Shown here piece after piece: positions 1 to 11,430 of a stretch of 64,000 nt of DNA (positions are counted from its first letter, which is position 1; each line of letters opens with the position of its first letter). The notes under the pieces are model-generated. The model was given only the letters and a program-made list of their open reading frames with translations. It was not told where the DNA came from and made no database searches. The stretch comes from Pseudeuparius sepicola (Eukaryota > Arthropoda > Insecta > Coleoptera > Anthribidae). The DNA lies in NCBI GenBank assembly GCA_963920635.1, contig OY987302.1, positions 30,603,278 to 30,667,277 on the forward strand, in the 5' to 3' direction. Position numbers and translations under genes: made by a program.

Positions 1-1141
1 TCTGGAGGAGCTCCTTAATGGAGCTCTGGAGAGGTTCTCATGTTGGTGCGATATGAACGGATTAAGTGTCAACCCAAATAAGGTTGGGTTGGTGATATTC
101 ACCAAGAAGAGAAAGGTGGACCCCATTCCTCGCATAGTTATGTGGGGTCCACTTCGAGGACAGAAAGAAGGTTAAATATCTGGGAGTCTGGCTGGATTCC
201 AGATTGACCTTCGAGGAGCACATCCTCATGAGGACCAAGAAGGCGTGCAATGCGCTCTGGGCGTGTCGCAGAGCCATTGGCATCTCGTGGGGATTGAATC
301 CTCGTATCATGCTCTGGATTTACAGGGCGATGATTGTTCCCATGATCTCTCACGGGGCCGTTGCATGGTGGTCCGACCAGGGGTGGCGTTGGATAAGTTT
401 CAGCGCCTTGGCTGCCTGTGCATCACTAGTGCCTTGAGGACGACGTCCACCCGGGCTTTGGAAGCACTGGTGGGGCTGCCTCCGCTAGGCGCGGTGGTGG
501 AGTACGAGGCGGCCAAGGCGGCCCTCAGACTAGAGGGTCTTAATTTTTGGGTTGCCGGAGGCTCGGTTCACGGGCATTGGCAGCTGTGGTCAGAGCTGAG
601 GGAGGAGGCGCCAATCCTGGAAATGAGAAGGGATGTGCAGACGCCTTCCATCGGCTTCCACGGCCGACTCTGCTTTGTCTTTCCAGACAGGGAGGAGTGG
701 GCCGAAGGGAATAGCGACGCCCGTAGTGGGCTCGTCTGGTTCACAGGCGGATCCAAAATAGGGAAGGGAACGGGGGCCGGTGCCTTTTGTCAGGAACTGG
801 CTAGGAGGTTGGCTACCTCCCTCGGGGAGCACACCACTGTGTTCCAGGCGGAGGTGTTCGCCATCATGATGGGGGCAGAGAAATCGCTCAGGCTCAGAGT
901 CAAGGGCCGGAAGCTGACCTTCTGCTACGACAGTAAAGCGGCTTGTAAAGCGGCTTTACAGGCGCTGAGAGCAAACAATACCTGGTCCCCATTAGTGGAG
1001 GACTGTAGAACGAGCTTGTTCAGGCTGGTGGCCGAAGGGAACAGGGTCGTTCTGTTGTGGGTGCCTGGTCATGCGGGCATAGTGGGGAACGAGACTGCGG
1101 ACCTATTGGCTAGAGAGGGATCCATGGGAAGACCAGTGTAG
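1..1141 (+). pseudogene. Non-LTR retrotransposon 3' end: RT thumb plus RNase H (broken)
   Basis: The window opens inside the reverse transcriptase of an I/R1-like non-LTR element. The RT tail reads LSVNPNK and then YLGVWLDSRLTF, and is followed by a RNase H domain at about 725-1130 with FQAEVFAI, CYDSKAAC and WVPGHAGIVGNETAD. The reading frame changes twice, near 165-172 and near 385-400, so the protein is not expressible as one chain. In the RNase H the usual first catalytic Asp (family TDGS) reads TGGS at 743-754. The later Glu, Asp and Asp positions are kept. Codons are GC-richer than the flanking DNA. The 3' end falls at or just after the stop at 1139-1141. The I, R1 and LOA clades cannot be told apart from this piece. 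Confidence 0.85.
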
Positions 1142-2060
1142 GCTAGGGAAAATGGAATTTGACCTAGACAAAAATATTAACTGCAATTTTGTTTTACCAT
1201 ATCAAAGTATAAGTAAATATGTTGGTAGAGACCAAAAGTTAAACATTTTGAAAAAACAAAACCTTGAGTTACCTCAAAAAACACCTATTTTTCGTTAGAA
1301 ATTTCGAGCAAAAATGTTAACTGGATTTTTTTAGACTCTTTAGGTAAAAAAACTTCCCTTGCTAACATATATTAAGAAATTAAACATTTTAAGAATATGG
1401 AAGTAACTTAGATCGACAAAGGGAGATAAAAATCGGATAATTTTCTATTTCGGCAAAAGCATAAATATTAACTACATTTTTATTGCAGATGATCATTCCC
1501 TTTTACAAATATAATGTAACTTATACAAAATTAAACATTTATCTGAGCCGCATGTACGTCAGCTGTCACTTCTCATTGGTATAGAACAGGCAAAAATATT
1601 AACTGTTTTTTGTTTGTTTAACTTTTTACAATATAACTATATTGAATCATATATTATAGTGAAATTAAACATTTATTTACAGCGCATATAGGTCAACTGT
1701 CATTTGTCATATGTATCGGTAGAGCAAAAATGTTACTTAACTATTTTTTAAACTTTTTAAAATATACCTAACTGTATTAAATCATATAGGGCACAAATAA
1801 ACATTTATTTATGGTGAATATACATATACTACCTCACTACGTCAACTGTCACTTGTCATTTGTATAGGAGCAAAAATATTAACTGATTTTTTGTTTAACT
1901 CCTAGGCTGCCGTCATTTTTCGAGAAATCGATCGATTAATATTTATTTTTAAAGAAAAAAATACTTGAAATCGACAAAGAAGAATATTAATTTATATGTT
2001 CTACCAAAATGTTAAATTTATTTAAAACTATTAAAAAGTGAGTGTCTCTTTACATAACAC
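1142..2060. repeat. Degenerate ~140-bp periodic AT-rich array
   Basis: No gene is seen here. A motif of the form caaaaatRttaactg recurs near 1167, 1310, 1458, 1591, 1724 and 1870, spaced 133-148 bases apart. From about 1556 a companion motif (gtcaactgtcactt, variable) repeats near 1556, 1690 and 1838 with the same period. This looks like an old, diverged satellite-type tandem array placed directly behind the retrotransposon end. Confidence 0.6.
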
Positions 2061-2110
2061 CTTGTTTAAATCATGTACCAAGAAAATGAAAGCGTATACG
2101 TATCTTTTTT

Positions 2111-2285
2111 TTAGACACTGATCACTTGAGTTCTTTTCTTTAATTAGACAAAGTAATATCAAAGTTTCAAAATTTTAAGTTGGCGTTTTTAATTTTTGCT
2201 TAGACACTGATCACTTGAATTCTTTTCTTTGATCAGATAAAGCAATATCAAGTTACAAAATGTTAATTTGACGTTTTTCCATAGC
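2111..2285. repeat. Two-copy ~87-bp direct repeat
   Basis: The segment beginning gacactgatcacttga at about 2115 recurs at about 2202. It shares ttcttttctttgatYaga, the following rRtatcaa and a terminal gacgttttt-like block. The two copies are adjacent and about 85-90% alike by eye. Confidence 0.6.
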
Positions 2286-2420
2286 TTAATAAATGACAAT
2301 CAAAATTCGTAAATTATATGTTTATTAGGGAAATATAATCATTACAAGTCAAAAACCATCACATTTTGAAAAATTACTGAAATTTCGCCATGAGACTGTT
2401 GGTTTGGGAACCTTCCCGTG

Positions 2421-2807
2421 TCAATTTCTCCATATCTTGTAGGATTTTTTCTTCCTAGCTTCCAGTTTGGTTAGTTGCTCTCGGAGAGAATTTCTCTGCA
2501 CCTTTATGTCGCCAATCTTCCTTTTGCAGAAAACGTTTGCTTGTCCTTTAATTTTGTGTAAATAGCTTGTTGGACTTTGCTCCGGGATTTGCTGTGTGTT
2601 GAAGAACTCTTCGTTATCTCCAATGGTTACATTACAGATGACACTTATATTGTCATCCTCCCTCACCGACTGCAAAAGGGACATATTTTTTCCTTGCCTT
2701 TGCCCCTCTTTGCTGCCGTTTTGAAGTTGATGGAGCTGGTTGAGGTTTGGATTTGGTTGTTTGTTGCCGCCCTCCAAGTAAGGTGAATAAATCAAATTCC
2801 GCACCAT
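2421..2807 (-). CDS. Unrecognised small basic ORF (possible terminal exon)
   Basis: A 128-codon ORF starting at a true ATG. I do not recognise the family. The C-terminal half (about residues 80-128) is rich in Lys, Arg, Glu and Leu and could form a short coiled coil (RNSLREQLTKLEARKKK). The N-terminal part is Asn/Gln-rich. A 3' splice-site-like tract (pyrimidines then acag) lies just upstream near 2823-2830, and an AATAAA lies about 100 bases downstream on the same strand near 2320. Both would fit a last exon. However, the frame that continues from that splice site is a different one, and it ends near 2690. So this is either a non-genic ORF or a decayed exon with a frameshift. Confidence 0.25.
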   Translation of the reverse strand: MVRNLIYSPYLEGGNKQPNPNLNQLHQLQNGSKEGQRQGKNMSLLQSVREDDNISVICNVTIGDNEEFFNTQQIPEQSPTSYLHKIKGQANVFCKRKIGDIKVQRNSLREQLTKLEARKKKSYKIWRN

Positions 2808-3045
2808 TATTTTGGTTCACAGGCTGTAACAAAGGAGATAAATCATTATTATGAGTATATTTTCCATCTGTGATTTTTAATCTAATTTTTTAATTATTTC
2901 GCATCTCATATTCTAAATAACCAATCAAAAACCACTTCATCTAAGTGAGACATAAAATAATTAAAGAAAAAATCACTTCAACTAAATGAGACGAAAATAA
3001 TAAATTTGAAGGAAAATCACCGGTTTACAGCAAAATAGATTAATA

Positions 3046-3112
3046 TAATGACTTTACACTATATCTGTAAAATGCAAAGCTTTCGTTCTTGCTTAAGAAC
3101 TTCGTCAGGGCT
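3046..3112 (-). ncRNA. Degenerate hammerhead-like motif
   Basis: On the minus strand the core-like string ctgacga (3102-3108) is followed by a perfect 6-bp hairpin (gttctt, loop aagc, aagaac) and then gaaa (3081-3084). After it, ctttgca can pair with tgtaaag, and gtc follows at 3050-3052. This is the order of a type I hammerhead: core, stem II, GAAA, stem III, cleavage triplet. An extra G after GAAA and no convincing stem I argue for decay. The surroundings are about 250 bases of AT-rich sequence without an ORF, possibly a solo PLE terminal repeat. Confidence 0.35.
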
Positions 3113-3364
3113 AAAGATAATATGAAATAATTAAATTTAAGATGTTTAAGAGCCAAAATATAACCAGAAGTATGTTCACTTCAAAATTTTCAAATCTAAT
3201 ATAAAAAGATGTAGAACTATTTGTATATGTAAAAATTATGTCATTTGTTTTGTTATTAATAAAAGAATAGTGACGAAGTTACTAGATCGAAAAACGTGGA
3301 TGACAAAGGTGAAAGATGATATATAAAGAAAATTTTTTGACAGTTATTTATGGTTAACATTATA

Positions 3365-4576
3365 CAGGGTTAACTATCACTCAGTAAAATTTTTTTATGG
3401 TAGATAAAGAAAAATTAGACTTGCCAAAATAAATTTTCAAAAATGTTCTAACATTTGTCTTAGGACCAATTTTTTTTTCAAATTGTTTAAAACCCCTCAA
3501 AAAACGCCGCCTATGGATGCCCGCTGTGAGCTGTCTTAAAACTTCGCCTATGTCAATGGTAGCGACAGGTAGTCAAATAGCGCGGCATTGCCACGGTTAT
3601 CAATTTATCTGAGGATTCACCATGAAATTTCGATTTCCTGTTGGAAATGATTACTTTCAAAGGAACATGTAGAATGCCTATGAAACACCTACGTTACTGA
3701 CATTTCCAGGATCAAATATTGCACCATTTTCTGTTTTCTTGCTTTTTTATATTAAAAGTCAAACAGCACTACACAACACAACATTCACATTTTCTAAATC
3801 TGTTGAGAACCTCTTGGTTCCCCTCAGCCATTCCTTTTGTTTGAAGCGAGGTACTCAGCCTGGTGACCATGACGAGGTGGATCCCCTCCATCAGGAAAAC
3901 CCCGAAGGGTAACCAAAAAACACAACTGCACTAGCACACATATGCAAAGCACTACAGTAGCTGTTCAAAGAGGCCGCCTTTAACCTGGATGCACAAATTT
4001 ACTCGGTTAATTAAAGAAGTCCATGATTATGCTGCGACAGTATTATAATAAGTTGTATGGGTAGTGCTGATGTTGAATTTCAGGTGAATGCACTGGGAAA
4101 CCTTTGATTTAATTTAGGCGATAGGGGAAGTTCGCGGAGTTAAGCGTGCAAGTGGCCAAATATGGTAATACCTGTACTTCAGTTTGCGGGTTGGTCAATA
4201 TCGCCGCGCGTCGTGACTTGCGCGGGAGTGCCAAGAGGGGAGGACAGTAATGGAGTAACGGCACATAGGCAGCAGCTCACTTTCGCGGGTCCCGTGGTTT
4301 TTGGGACTAAAATGTCGGGGAAAAAGGGAAGCAGGAGTGTAGTGAGAAGCCTCTAGCATCGCCCAAGGCAGAAGGAAAATTGTGGAGAATTTGGAGACGC
4401 CCTGTGCCCCGGATACAGGAAATCAAGAGGTGTTGCCACGGCTGACCGACGAAGTATCAAAACGGGGTTTACGCCTTTATCTAGGGCTTAAGAGGTCAGG
4501 TGAATTTAGGTGTTGGGTATGTTTTCTTAAGCCACCCTGAACACGTGGTAAAATTTTTTGTACTAAGTGATAGTTA

Positions 4577-4581
<5 letters not shown>
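3365..4581. mobile_element. Non-autonomous TIR element, TA-flanked
   Basis: The left end reads cagggttaactatcactcag, and the right end is its inverted complement with few mismatches (gtgatagttaaccct near 4567-4581). Extended similarity over about 35 bases includes an aaaatttttt block. The flanks are TA on both sides, as for Tc1/mariner-type insertion. The 1.2 kb interior has no transposase-like ORF. A short 64-codon ORF near 4162 is not recognisable. Confidence 0.6.

Positions 4582-4610
<29 letters not shown>
4581..4610. repeat. (TA)15 microsatellite
   Basis: A perfect dinucleotide run directly abutting the right terminus of the TIR element, probably expanded from its TA target site. Confidence 0.9.
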
Positions 4611-4611
<1 letters not shown>

Positions 4612-5010
4612 TTATCCAGGGCATCTTGTGACATCTGGCAAAAAGTGCGGCTCTGTGACATCCACACGAAGGAAACAAGTTAGCCCCAAAACAAAAATAT
4701 GACTTTGAAAGTTTGAGGAGAGGATTCAATTAAGCTATTAACAATCAAACCATACACGAAATGGAAAAATTAAATTTCCTATCTTTGTGAAGTCCGTCGT
4801 ATATCTTATATACATTCTTACGTAACGGTGCTTGCATCATCCACCATAATATTACGGATTTCCTGACATCCGTGCAGCGTTGCCACTTCACCGACTGTTG
4901 CACTACAATCACGGCGATAAATAAGCAGGTGGAAGGGCGGGGGCCGCTGCGGTGGCTAGTGATTAGTGAACTGTGGATTGTTTACTACGGTTCAACGCAG
5001 AGGCTGTTTG
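4611..5010. other. No gene seen
   Basis: 400 bases of unremarkable sequence between the TA run and the left breakpoint of the large duplication. Confidence 0.6.
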
Positions 5011-6119
5011 ACATGCAGTAAGGTTTGCCTAAAAAGATATAATCTTTCTCTCGTAACAAACCTTACTGCAGCTCAACACAGGAGGGTGTTTAAACGTAGT
5101 AAACTTTGTCTGCAATTTCGCATTTTAACACACTTCCTAATCATTATTAGCATTACGTAAATTATAATATTATATTATACTGGTTTATTAAGTAGTATTA
5201 TTAGGTAGGTAATGTTTTGAGAGCAGAAATGATTGAAAATAAAATAAGTAGTAGGTACAAAATCAAACTAACATTTTATAAGCACAGGCACTTGAAACGA
5301 AAAAAAATTAAATACCTATCTACCTTTAAAGGTGGCACACAGCTACATTGTTTCAAAGAAATACTACGAATAAAGTAACAAGTAAAAAGACATAAAACCG
5401 TTTAAAGACAATTTTGGGACAATTATTATTTGAAATGGACATAAATGTAGGCCCGGAAAACTATTTATTTATTTTAAGGTGGAACTCGCAGTGTATTAAA
5501 GTAGCAATCTTTTGGACCCGTTTTTTCCGTTATTTTCCAACCAATTTTGATGATTTTTTTTCATTGTATTTAGAAAAGCAATAGCAAGAGATTGATGGTT
5601 TTACCTTTTTGATATTCTGATTTATTTATTCAAAAATCGTATTTCTAGGTCGAAAAGCAAAATTCTAAAACCATCAATCGATCGGTACAACGTCTCTAAA
5701 CAGTTTCCTATTTTTAAATCGGCAATAAAGTGAAAAATGACAGTAAAAAATGGGATTTAGTGACATTTTCTTTCATTTTCTTCGGCTGGCGTACTCCCCT
5801 ACGATTGGAACGCGGAGAGGGGCATCGCCGGGGTCGTACGTGACTTGTATCTCCCCTCTCCTCGCTCAGGAAGTGGTTTGTCGGTTTAACAGCGACGGAT
5901 TTCCGATATTTCGTGTATGCTTTGGTGTTATTATTGTGTTGTTTTGTTGATACGTTCTTTTTGAACATTTTGTTGTTTTGTTTTTGACATTGCGCTGTTA
6001 TTTTTGCTGTTAGTGTTGTTGTTTTGTTATCATATTGTTGACTTAACGTTGGCTATAAAAGGTCGCGAAGAGAACCGAAAAGCAGGAGGATTTCTGTTAG
6101 GAAAATTTTGCTATTGACT

Positions 6120-6250
6120 CAGGGCCTAGCCAGGGGGGGCAAGGCAGGGCATTGCCCTGCCTGGCAAAAAGTTTGCCCTGCCTGAGCCACAAGTTCACCG
6201 GTCACCTCACCAGGGCAGACTTCATGATGATTTTTCAATTTATTATACTT
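6120..6250 (+). mobile_element. hAT element fragment (unit 1 copy)
   Basis: Starts with the hAT-type terminus cagggcctagccaggg, preceded by tattgact (6112-6119), the same 8-bp target sequence as in unit 2. A subterminal hairpin (gcagggcattgccctgc) follows. The element stops after about 130 bases, where the sequence jumps to the PLE 3' region, so the rest was deleted after duplication. Confidence 0.75.
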
Positions 6251-6306
6251 CTAGAATGTGTCGACTTTTCGAAGTATATTTTTCGTCTTCTTCAGGGCTA
6301 AAAATG
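6251..6306 (-). ncRNA. Degenerate hammerhead-like motif at PLE 3' end, copy 1
   Basis: On the minus strand, downstream of the PLE coding region, ctgaaga (6289-6295) is followed about 18 bases later by gaaa (6267-6270). A gaag/cttc pairing partly overlaps the core. PLEs are known to carry hammerhead ribozymes in their terminal repeats and the position fits. The stem II geometry is imperfect, so I rate this as a decayed remnant. Confidence 0.3.
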
Positions 6307-6793
6307 CTAACTATAGTGTATATGATACAACAATAAATTACATAAACATATAACAACTATATAGGTACGCTTGGAAAGTTAGGATAACTTGAGAACAACC
6401 ATAACTATGTGTACAAACAAGCGTAAAAGAAACAATACAAAAATACAGAGTACTCACCTATTCTATATCACAGATATTTAAGTCAATTATACAAAATTTC
6501 ATAGAGCACATAGTTATCACAGGATAAAATGATACAGAAACGAAACCAAATCATTTGTTAGTCAAAGTTGGTGATCAATGTAGAACGTAAATATATTTAT
6601 GGTGGGGACGTCAACGAGAACAGGTATATAATTAGATTTTTTTCCCCCAAAAAACCTCAGTATGTTACAAAAAAAATTAGTTCGGTAGATATCAAGTTAT
6701 GGATTATTTTTTATTTTTTTTTTTATAATTTAACTACTTATTTTACAGTTATATACTGGGTGTATTCATTTTACTGCCTGTAACCATTATCTT
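6307..6793 (-). mobile_element. PLE 3' untranslated region, copy 1
   Basis: About 490 bases of AT-rich sequence between the GIY-YIG coding end and the hammerhead-like motif, conserved at 20676-21157 in unit 2. No ORF of note. It is the 3' part of the minus-strand Penelope-like element. Confidence 0.6.
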
Positions 6794-7580
6794 TTACTTT
6801 TGCAAATTTGATGTATATATCGTTAACAGGCCTTTATAAATATTACTTAGACCTGCTACATCAGTTCTAAAATTCACAGTTGACTTTGTAGATATGTGAA
6901 TCATCTCACTAATAGTTCTTTTATAATAATATGGCTCTCTGTCTAGAATTTTTACTTCATCAAAGTCAAAATCATGTTTTGTCAAAAAATGGTGCTGTGC
7001 TAAGGCAGTTTTTTCAAATTTGTTTTTTTTCTCTCACGACAATTATATTGATGTTGGTAGACTCGATTTTTTAAATACTGTTTTGTAATACCAATGTAAC
7101 ACTTATTGCAATTTTTGCAATTGATTTGATGCACTAAATTGGAATTGACCATGTGAGGTGTTTTGTCTTTTAAACATGATAATATAGATTTTACCTGTCT
7201 GACAGGATAAAGAGGGTGACTAGATTTAAACACCTTTTCTATTTTTTCTGACAAATTGCGGATATATGGAAACTTAAAATATAATGGATAGTTGTTTAAT
7301 TTTAAAATAGATTTTATTTTTTCTTTGTTTTGTTTGTGAAAATGAGGACTGCTGAGAGAGGCTGATCTACGTAATAAATTTTTAATAGTGCTAACTTTAT
7401 GTGACTGTGGATGACCGGACAAATAATTCAGCACTCTCCCTGAGCTTGTTGGTTTGGTGTACCAGTTGGTGGGCAATGTACCTACATGATCTCTGACAAC
7501 CAAAACATCCAAAAACGGGAATTGACCATCAGATTCTGTTTCCATTGTAAATTGTATCTGTGGATGAAAATTGTTAATAG
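6794..7580 (-). pseudogene. Penelope-like element: RT C-terminus plus GIY-YIG endonuclease (broken), copy 1
   Basis: The first ORF (7545-7000) starts inside the RT with FLDVLVVRD and the PLE-typical WYTKPTSS and LSGHPQSHK. It runs into a GIY-YIG domain with CKNCNKCYIGITKQYLKNR. The frame breaks in an A-run (7024-7031 on the plus strand, 8 bases) and continues as a second ORF (6985-6794) with ALAQHHFLTKHDFDFDEV and ISEMIHI, the end of the nuclease domain. The RT palm with its YVDD motif is missing, so the copy is 5'-truncated near 7580-7620. Such elements reverse-transcribe at a nicked target. This copy cannot be active. Confidence 0.85.
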
Positions 7581-7694
7581 TCTAATTAAATTACGAAAAA
7601 AAGACCCCTCGAGCTTGCATTAAATTGTAACTGGATGAAACAAATTGTATTTTATGTATTTTGATGCGCTCTGTTCAAAAAAATAAAAAATAAA

Positions 7695-10539
7695 ATGTAG
7701 CCCCTGGTCGAAATTTTCTAAATTGGGAAAAACCGGGTTTTCCGGATTTTCCCATGGAATATTGCTAATTATCTCGCCAAGTACTACCCCTATGGTAAAA
7801 ATAAATGTACCAGTCGAAAGAGGAGGCAAAAATAGTTCGGAAATTCATATACCCATATTTTTAAGGCGTATTTCTCGCCGCCAGAGGCGCTTATACCAAA
7901 AAGTTGCTTTTTTCGTTTTTTTGATCAGAACCATGAACACGAAATTCACGTTTAATTTGTGGCGAAACTATAAGTGTTAGGCCATAATATGTGACTATGA
8001 GAGATTTTGGGTTTTTTTGGCTTTCAAACAAAATAGGTCCTGCGGCGAAATCTGCCATAGTTTTTCGGAAATTTGCAAAAAACCGGAAAGGGAAATTTTT
8101 TGAAATTCTTTCTCGTGCGATTTTGGCGCGGTTTTCCGGGACTATCTAAAAAAAAATTTTTTTGGTAGAAAGCTTACTTCACCTTCGGAAAGAACGCAAA
8201 AAAATACACAAAAAATATACTGTAAATAATTTTTGAAAATTATTCCTAAACCTGTGTGTAAGTTCCAACTTGGTGATAAGATAAGTTTGTTTTTTGTTGT
8301 CTAAAATCAGGTTTTTCGTGATTTCAAAAAAAACTTGAAATACGAGAAGATATATATGCTAAACAAAAAATGCGTATTTTCTGGTTACCTTTCGAATGAG
8401 GTCGGGTGGCGAAATCTGTAATATTTTGCGAAAAATTTGCAAAACATCAATTTTTTGACCTACTGATTATTACGTATTTTGAGGCACTCTTGTAGATGGA
8501 AACAAAACGAAATTGCGCTAATGTCTGTAAGGTGCCCAAATTACGGAAAAGGTCGACAGTGTGCTTGTTCTTACTCGAAAAAATTGAAAATTTTGGATTT
8601 AAGAGAAAACCACTTTTGTTTTATGAGCAATTTCCTAAGACCAAAAAATGAGTATTTTTCGGATATATTTTGAATGTGATAGGTCGCATGCCCAAATCTG
8701 CAATAGTATGTAAAAATATGGCAAAAAGTTTTTTCTGATTTTTTTTCCCCATTTTTCTCTCTCTTTCAGTAAATCGACAAGTCATTGTTATTCAACGAAA
8801 TTTTCCTCCATTTAAAAGAAGACGGCAGAATATCTGGAAAGCAATGGCCTCTCAACGAGAACCTGAACATTGACTTTTGGGATGATTGTCAATAGAAACC
8901 ATTTTGTATACATTTCTCTGGCAATGTTCGGCACTCAAAGCGCGCAAATGGAATGCAAAATGCAAGATTTCTGTCTCCATAGCCTACTCATTTTTTTTAC
9001 TTAAACTGTTATCAGAGATAAATTTCCGTCGGGAACCGCTAATTTAATTTGCAAATGAACCAAATGTGTTCATTTATTTGTATTTTCTTTACATAACTCT
9101 TTTTAGATGAAAGTAGTTAACGACGTGAAAAATAGACTAGGTTTGTGTTCATCAAACCTTTGAAATTAAATCAACTTTGCACCAAGCTTGACATAATTTT
9201 TTAAACCAAATAGAGATTGTTTAAGAAATCAACTGGTTAGGTTAGGTAAAAATACAACTTTCAATAAATACATTTCAGTTGAAATGTTTGGAATTTTTTT
9301 ACAAAAACACGCAAAAAGTTAAATGTTATCAAGGGTCTCTGAAAATTGGTATGTAGGCCAAAAATTGCAAAAGAAACAACTTTTTCTAATAACTTTTATC
9401 GAAAATGTGTCAAATAAAGCCGATTTGGTTAATTTTTGAAAAAAATGTCAATTTTGACAGATACCGCAAGTCCGTGGTCGACTCTTGTGACGTCATTTTC
9501 ATCCTCTGACAAGCACAAATCGATGGCAAAGTCAAATTAACATTTTATCCAAAAATAAAAAAAAATCCCTTATGGTGCCTGCTTCAATAGTGACACTGTA
9601 CGATTTTTGGATCCCGCGGAGCGCGTGTAACGGGACTTTTGTCGGGGGAATTCTACAACTTAGAATAGACATACAGACTTGTAACTTCGTACACATGTTG
9701 AGACGACATCCAGTTTAGGTTTGCCCACCTTTCAGACCAAGTAATTGAAAATTGCCAATTTTAGGCAACTTTTCCCAAAAAACCATGTTTTTTTGGTACT
9801 CACACAATGAACAATGTCAGAAAAATAGACAAAATATTTTTGACGAATTTTCTATAACGTAGTGGTATTCTAGACACATTGAGGTACTAAAAAATAAAAA
9901 AATTCTAGTTATTGGGTGCATTTTTGGCATTTTTGTGATATTTCAGATTTTCAAAAAAAAATTATTTTTTTTTGGGAAAAAAAATTATTTTAATTCTTTG
10001 ATATCTTGGCCAATTATAGTCCGATTTCGGTAAAACTCATACAAACATAAGAATGGACATTCAAGAGTAAGCTCTGTCAGTGCCATTAAAAAATTTCAAA
10101 TAGTTTGCCTGTTACAGGCAACCAATGAAATTAGGTCAGGGTCACTTTGCCCCTCCGCCATATGCCCAATTTTGGGATTTTTCTTGCGTCCCTCTGGATA
10201 TCAATAGTCTCGTCCCTTACATTCAAAACGCATTTTTGTTTTTTCAAATATCTTAATTTTTACCAAAGTTATGAAAACTTTAGTGTTCGAACATTCAAAT
10301 TTTCGGCCTTCAGCACCCAATTTTTTCTCAAAATACTACATACATTTCAATCGTCTATATCTCGGGAACGGTGCCTCCGATCAAAATTTTTCAAGGGACA
10401 TGAAAATTACCATTTTTCCTATGCTTTAAAATGGTGTAAACCCCGTTTCAAAATATTGATTCGTTTCCAAGATACGCCTGCGCAAAATTGAAAAATGAAC
10501 ATAACCCCAAATTTGGGCAATTTCGACCCGGGGCTACAT
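7695..10539. mobile_element. 2.8 kb non-coding TIR element, copy 1
   Basis: Left end atgtagcccctggtcgaaat; right end is its inverted complement (atttcgacccggggctacat) with one difference. The interior is AT-rich with no ORF resembling a transposase. It contains diverged internal repeats, for example gcgaaatctgYNatag followed by atttgcaaaa near 8047, 8405 and (altered) 8687. The flanks are A/T runs and a target duplication is not resolvable. It could be a non-autonomous DNA transposon or a foldback-like satellite carrier. Present again at 22061-24707. Confidence 0.6.
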
Positions 10540-10546
10540 TTTTTTT

Positions 10547-11430
10547 TGCTTTTTTCGGAAAGACCGCCTCAAAATACATAGGATTCACTTTAATTCATAA
10601 TGTTACAATTTTTTGCAAGCTTAAGTCCATAATTTAATTCGACTATAAATATCTGTAGCAACTCAGATTCATGTTTTTTTGGAATGGCTAAAATTGTGTC
10701 ATCAGCATACAGTTTTAAGAAAGGTACCTACTAGTGGAGCGAAATAGGGCTAAAAAGTCGCTCCGTTCTCAAAAAAAAATTTTTGTGGGTAGAACTAGAT
10801 CAGACCCCATAGGTGTTGTTAAGTACATCACTCTGCATACGAAATGGCGATTTAAGACATTTTTTTGTGGTCGAGACCTTTTTTATTTCGAAAAAACGGA
10901 AATTGTGTTTTTTACGTTTCCATCGTCATATCTTTGAGTAGTGGAGCTATCGACTTGATTTTTTTTTAATTGAAGTTAACATATGAGCGCTTACAACGAA
11001 TGCCATTGTTATTGTCCAATATTGTTTATTAACCACTTTATATAGCAACAAATTTGCAACGTTATAAAAAGTGATTTTTTTCACTAAGCGAGAAACTTTT
11101 TATTTGTGGAAATTTTTATATACATGCTGCGAGGGAAATGTGCCCAAAACATAAAAGAAGTTTTTGGTAAAAAAAAATATCTATAGCGCCTATAGTTTTT
11201 GAACTGTGAATTTTTTTGTGGCGCACGCTACTCACGTGGAACGCAAAATTAATCCCTTGCGTGAGAATATCCACGCGTTGCAGGCATGTCTCCACAACTA
11301 ATGCGTAGTTTACATGCGCAAGTGAAACTATCACAAGTATAAATATCTTAGAGTACTTTCTAATAGTTTGCCAATGTAAACCCTCTCAGGGCGAACTCAT
11401 TGCCATTGTAAACGATCTCTAAAAGACAAA
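10547..11430. other. No gene seen
   Basis: AT-rich sequence with homopolymer runs. A part near 10985-11080 is an inverted match to 24843-24905 (the segment around gttaataaacaat), so it belongs to the same repeat family. Confidence 0.5.

Noticed and set aside
7723..7980. ORF MGKTGFSGFSHGILL (also in unit 2 at 22089-22289)
   Set aside because: Kept in both copies only because of the recent duplication; lies in the non-coding TIR element and has no family features.
10147..10491. 114-codon Phe-rich ORF
   Set aside because: T-rich sequence read in one frame; the unit 2 counterpart is altered by indels without frame constraint.
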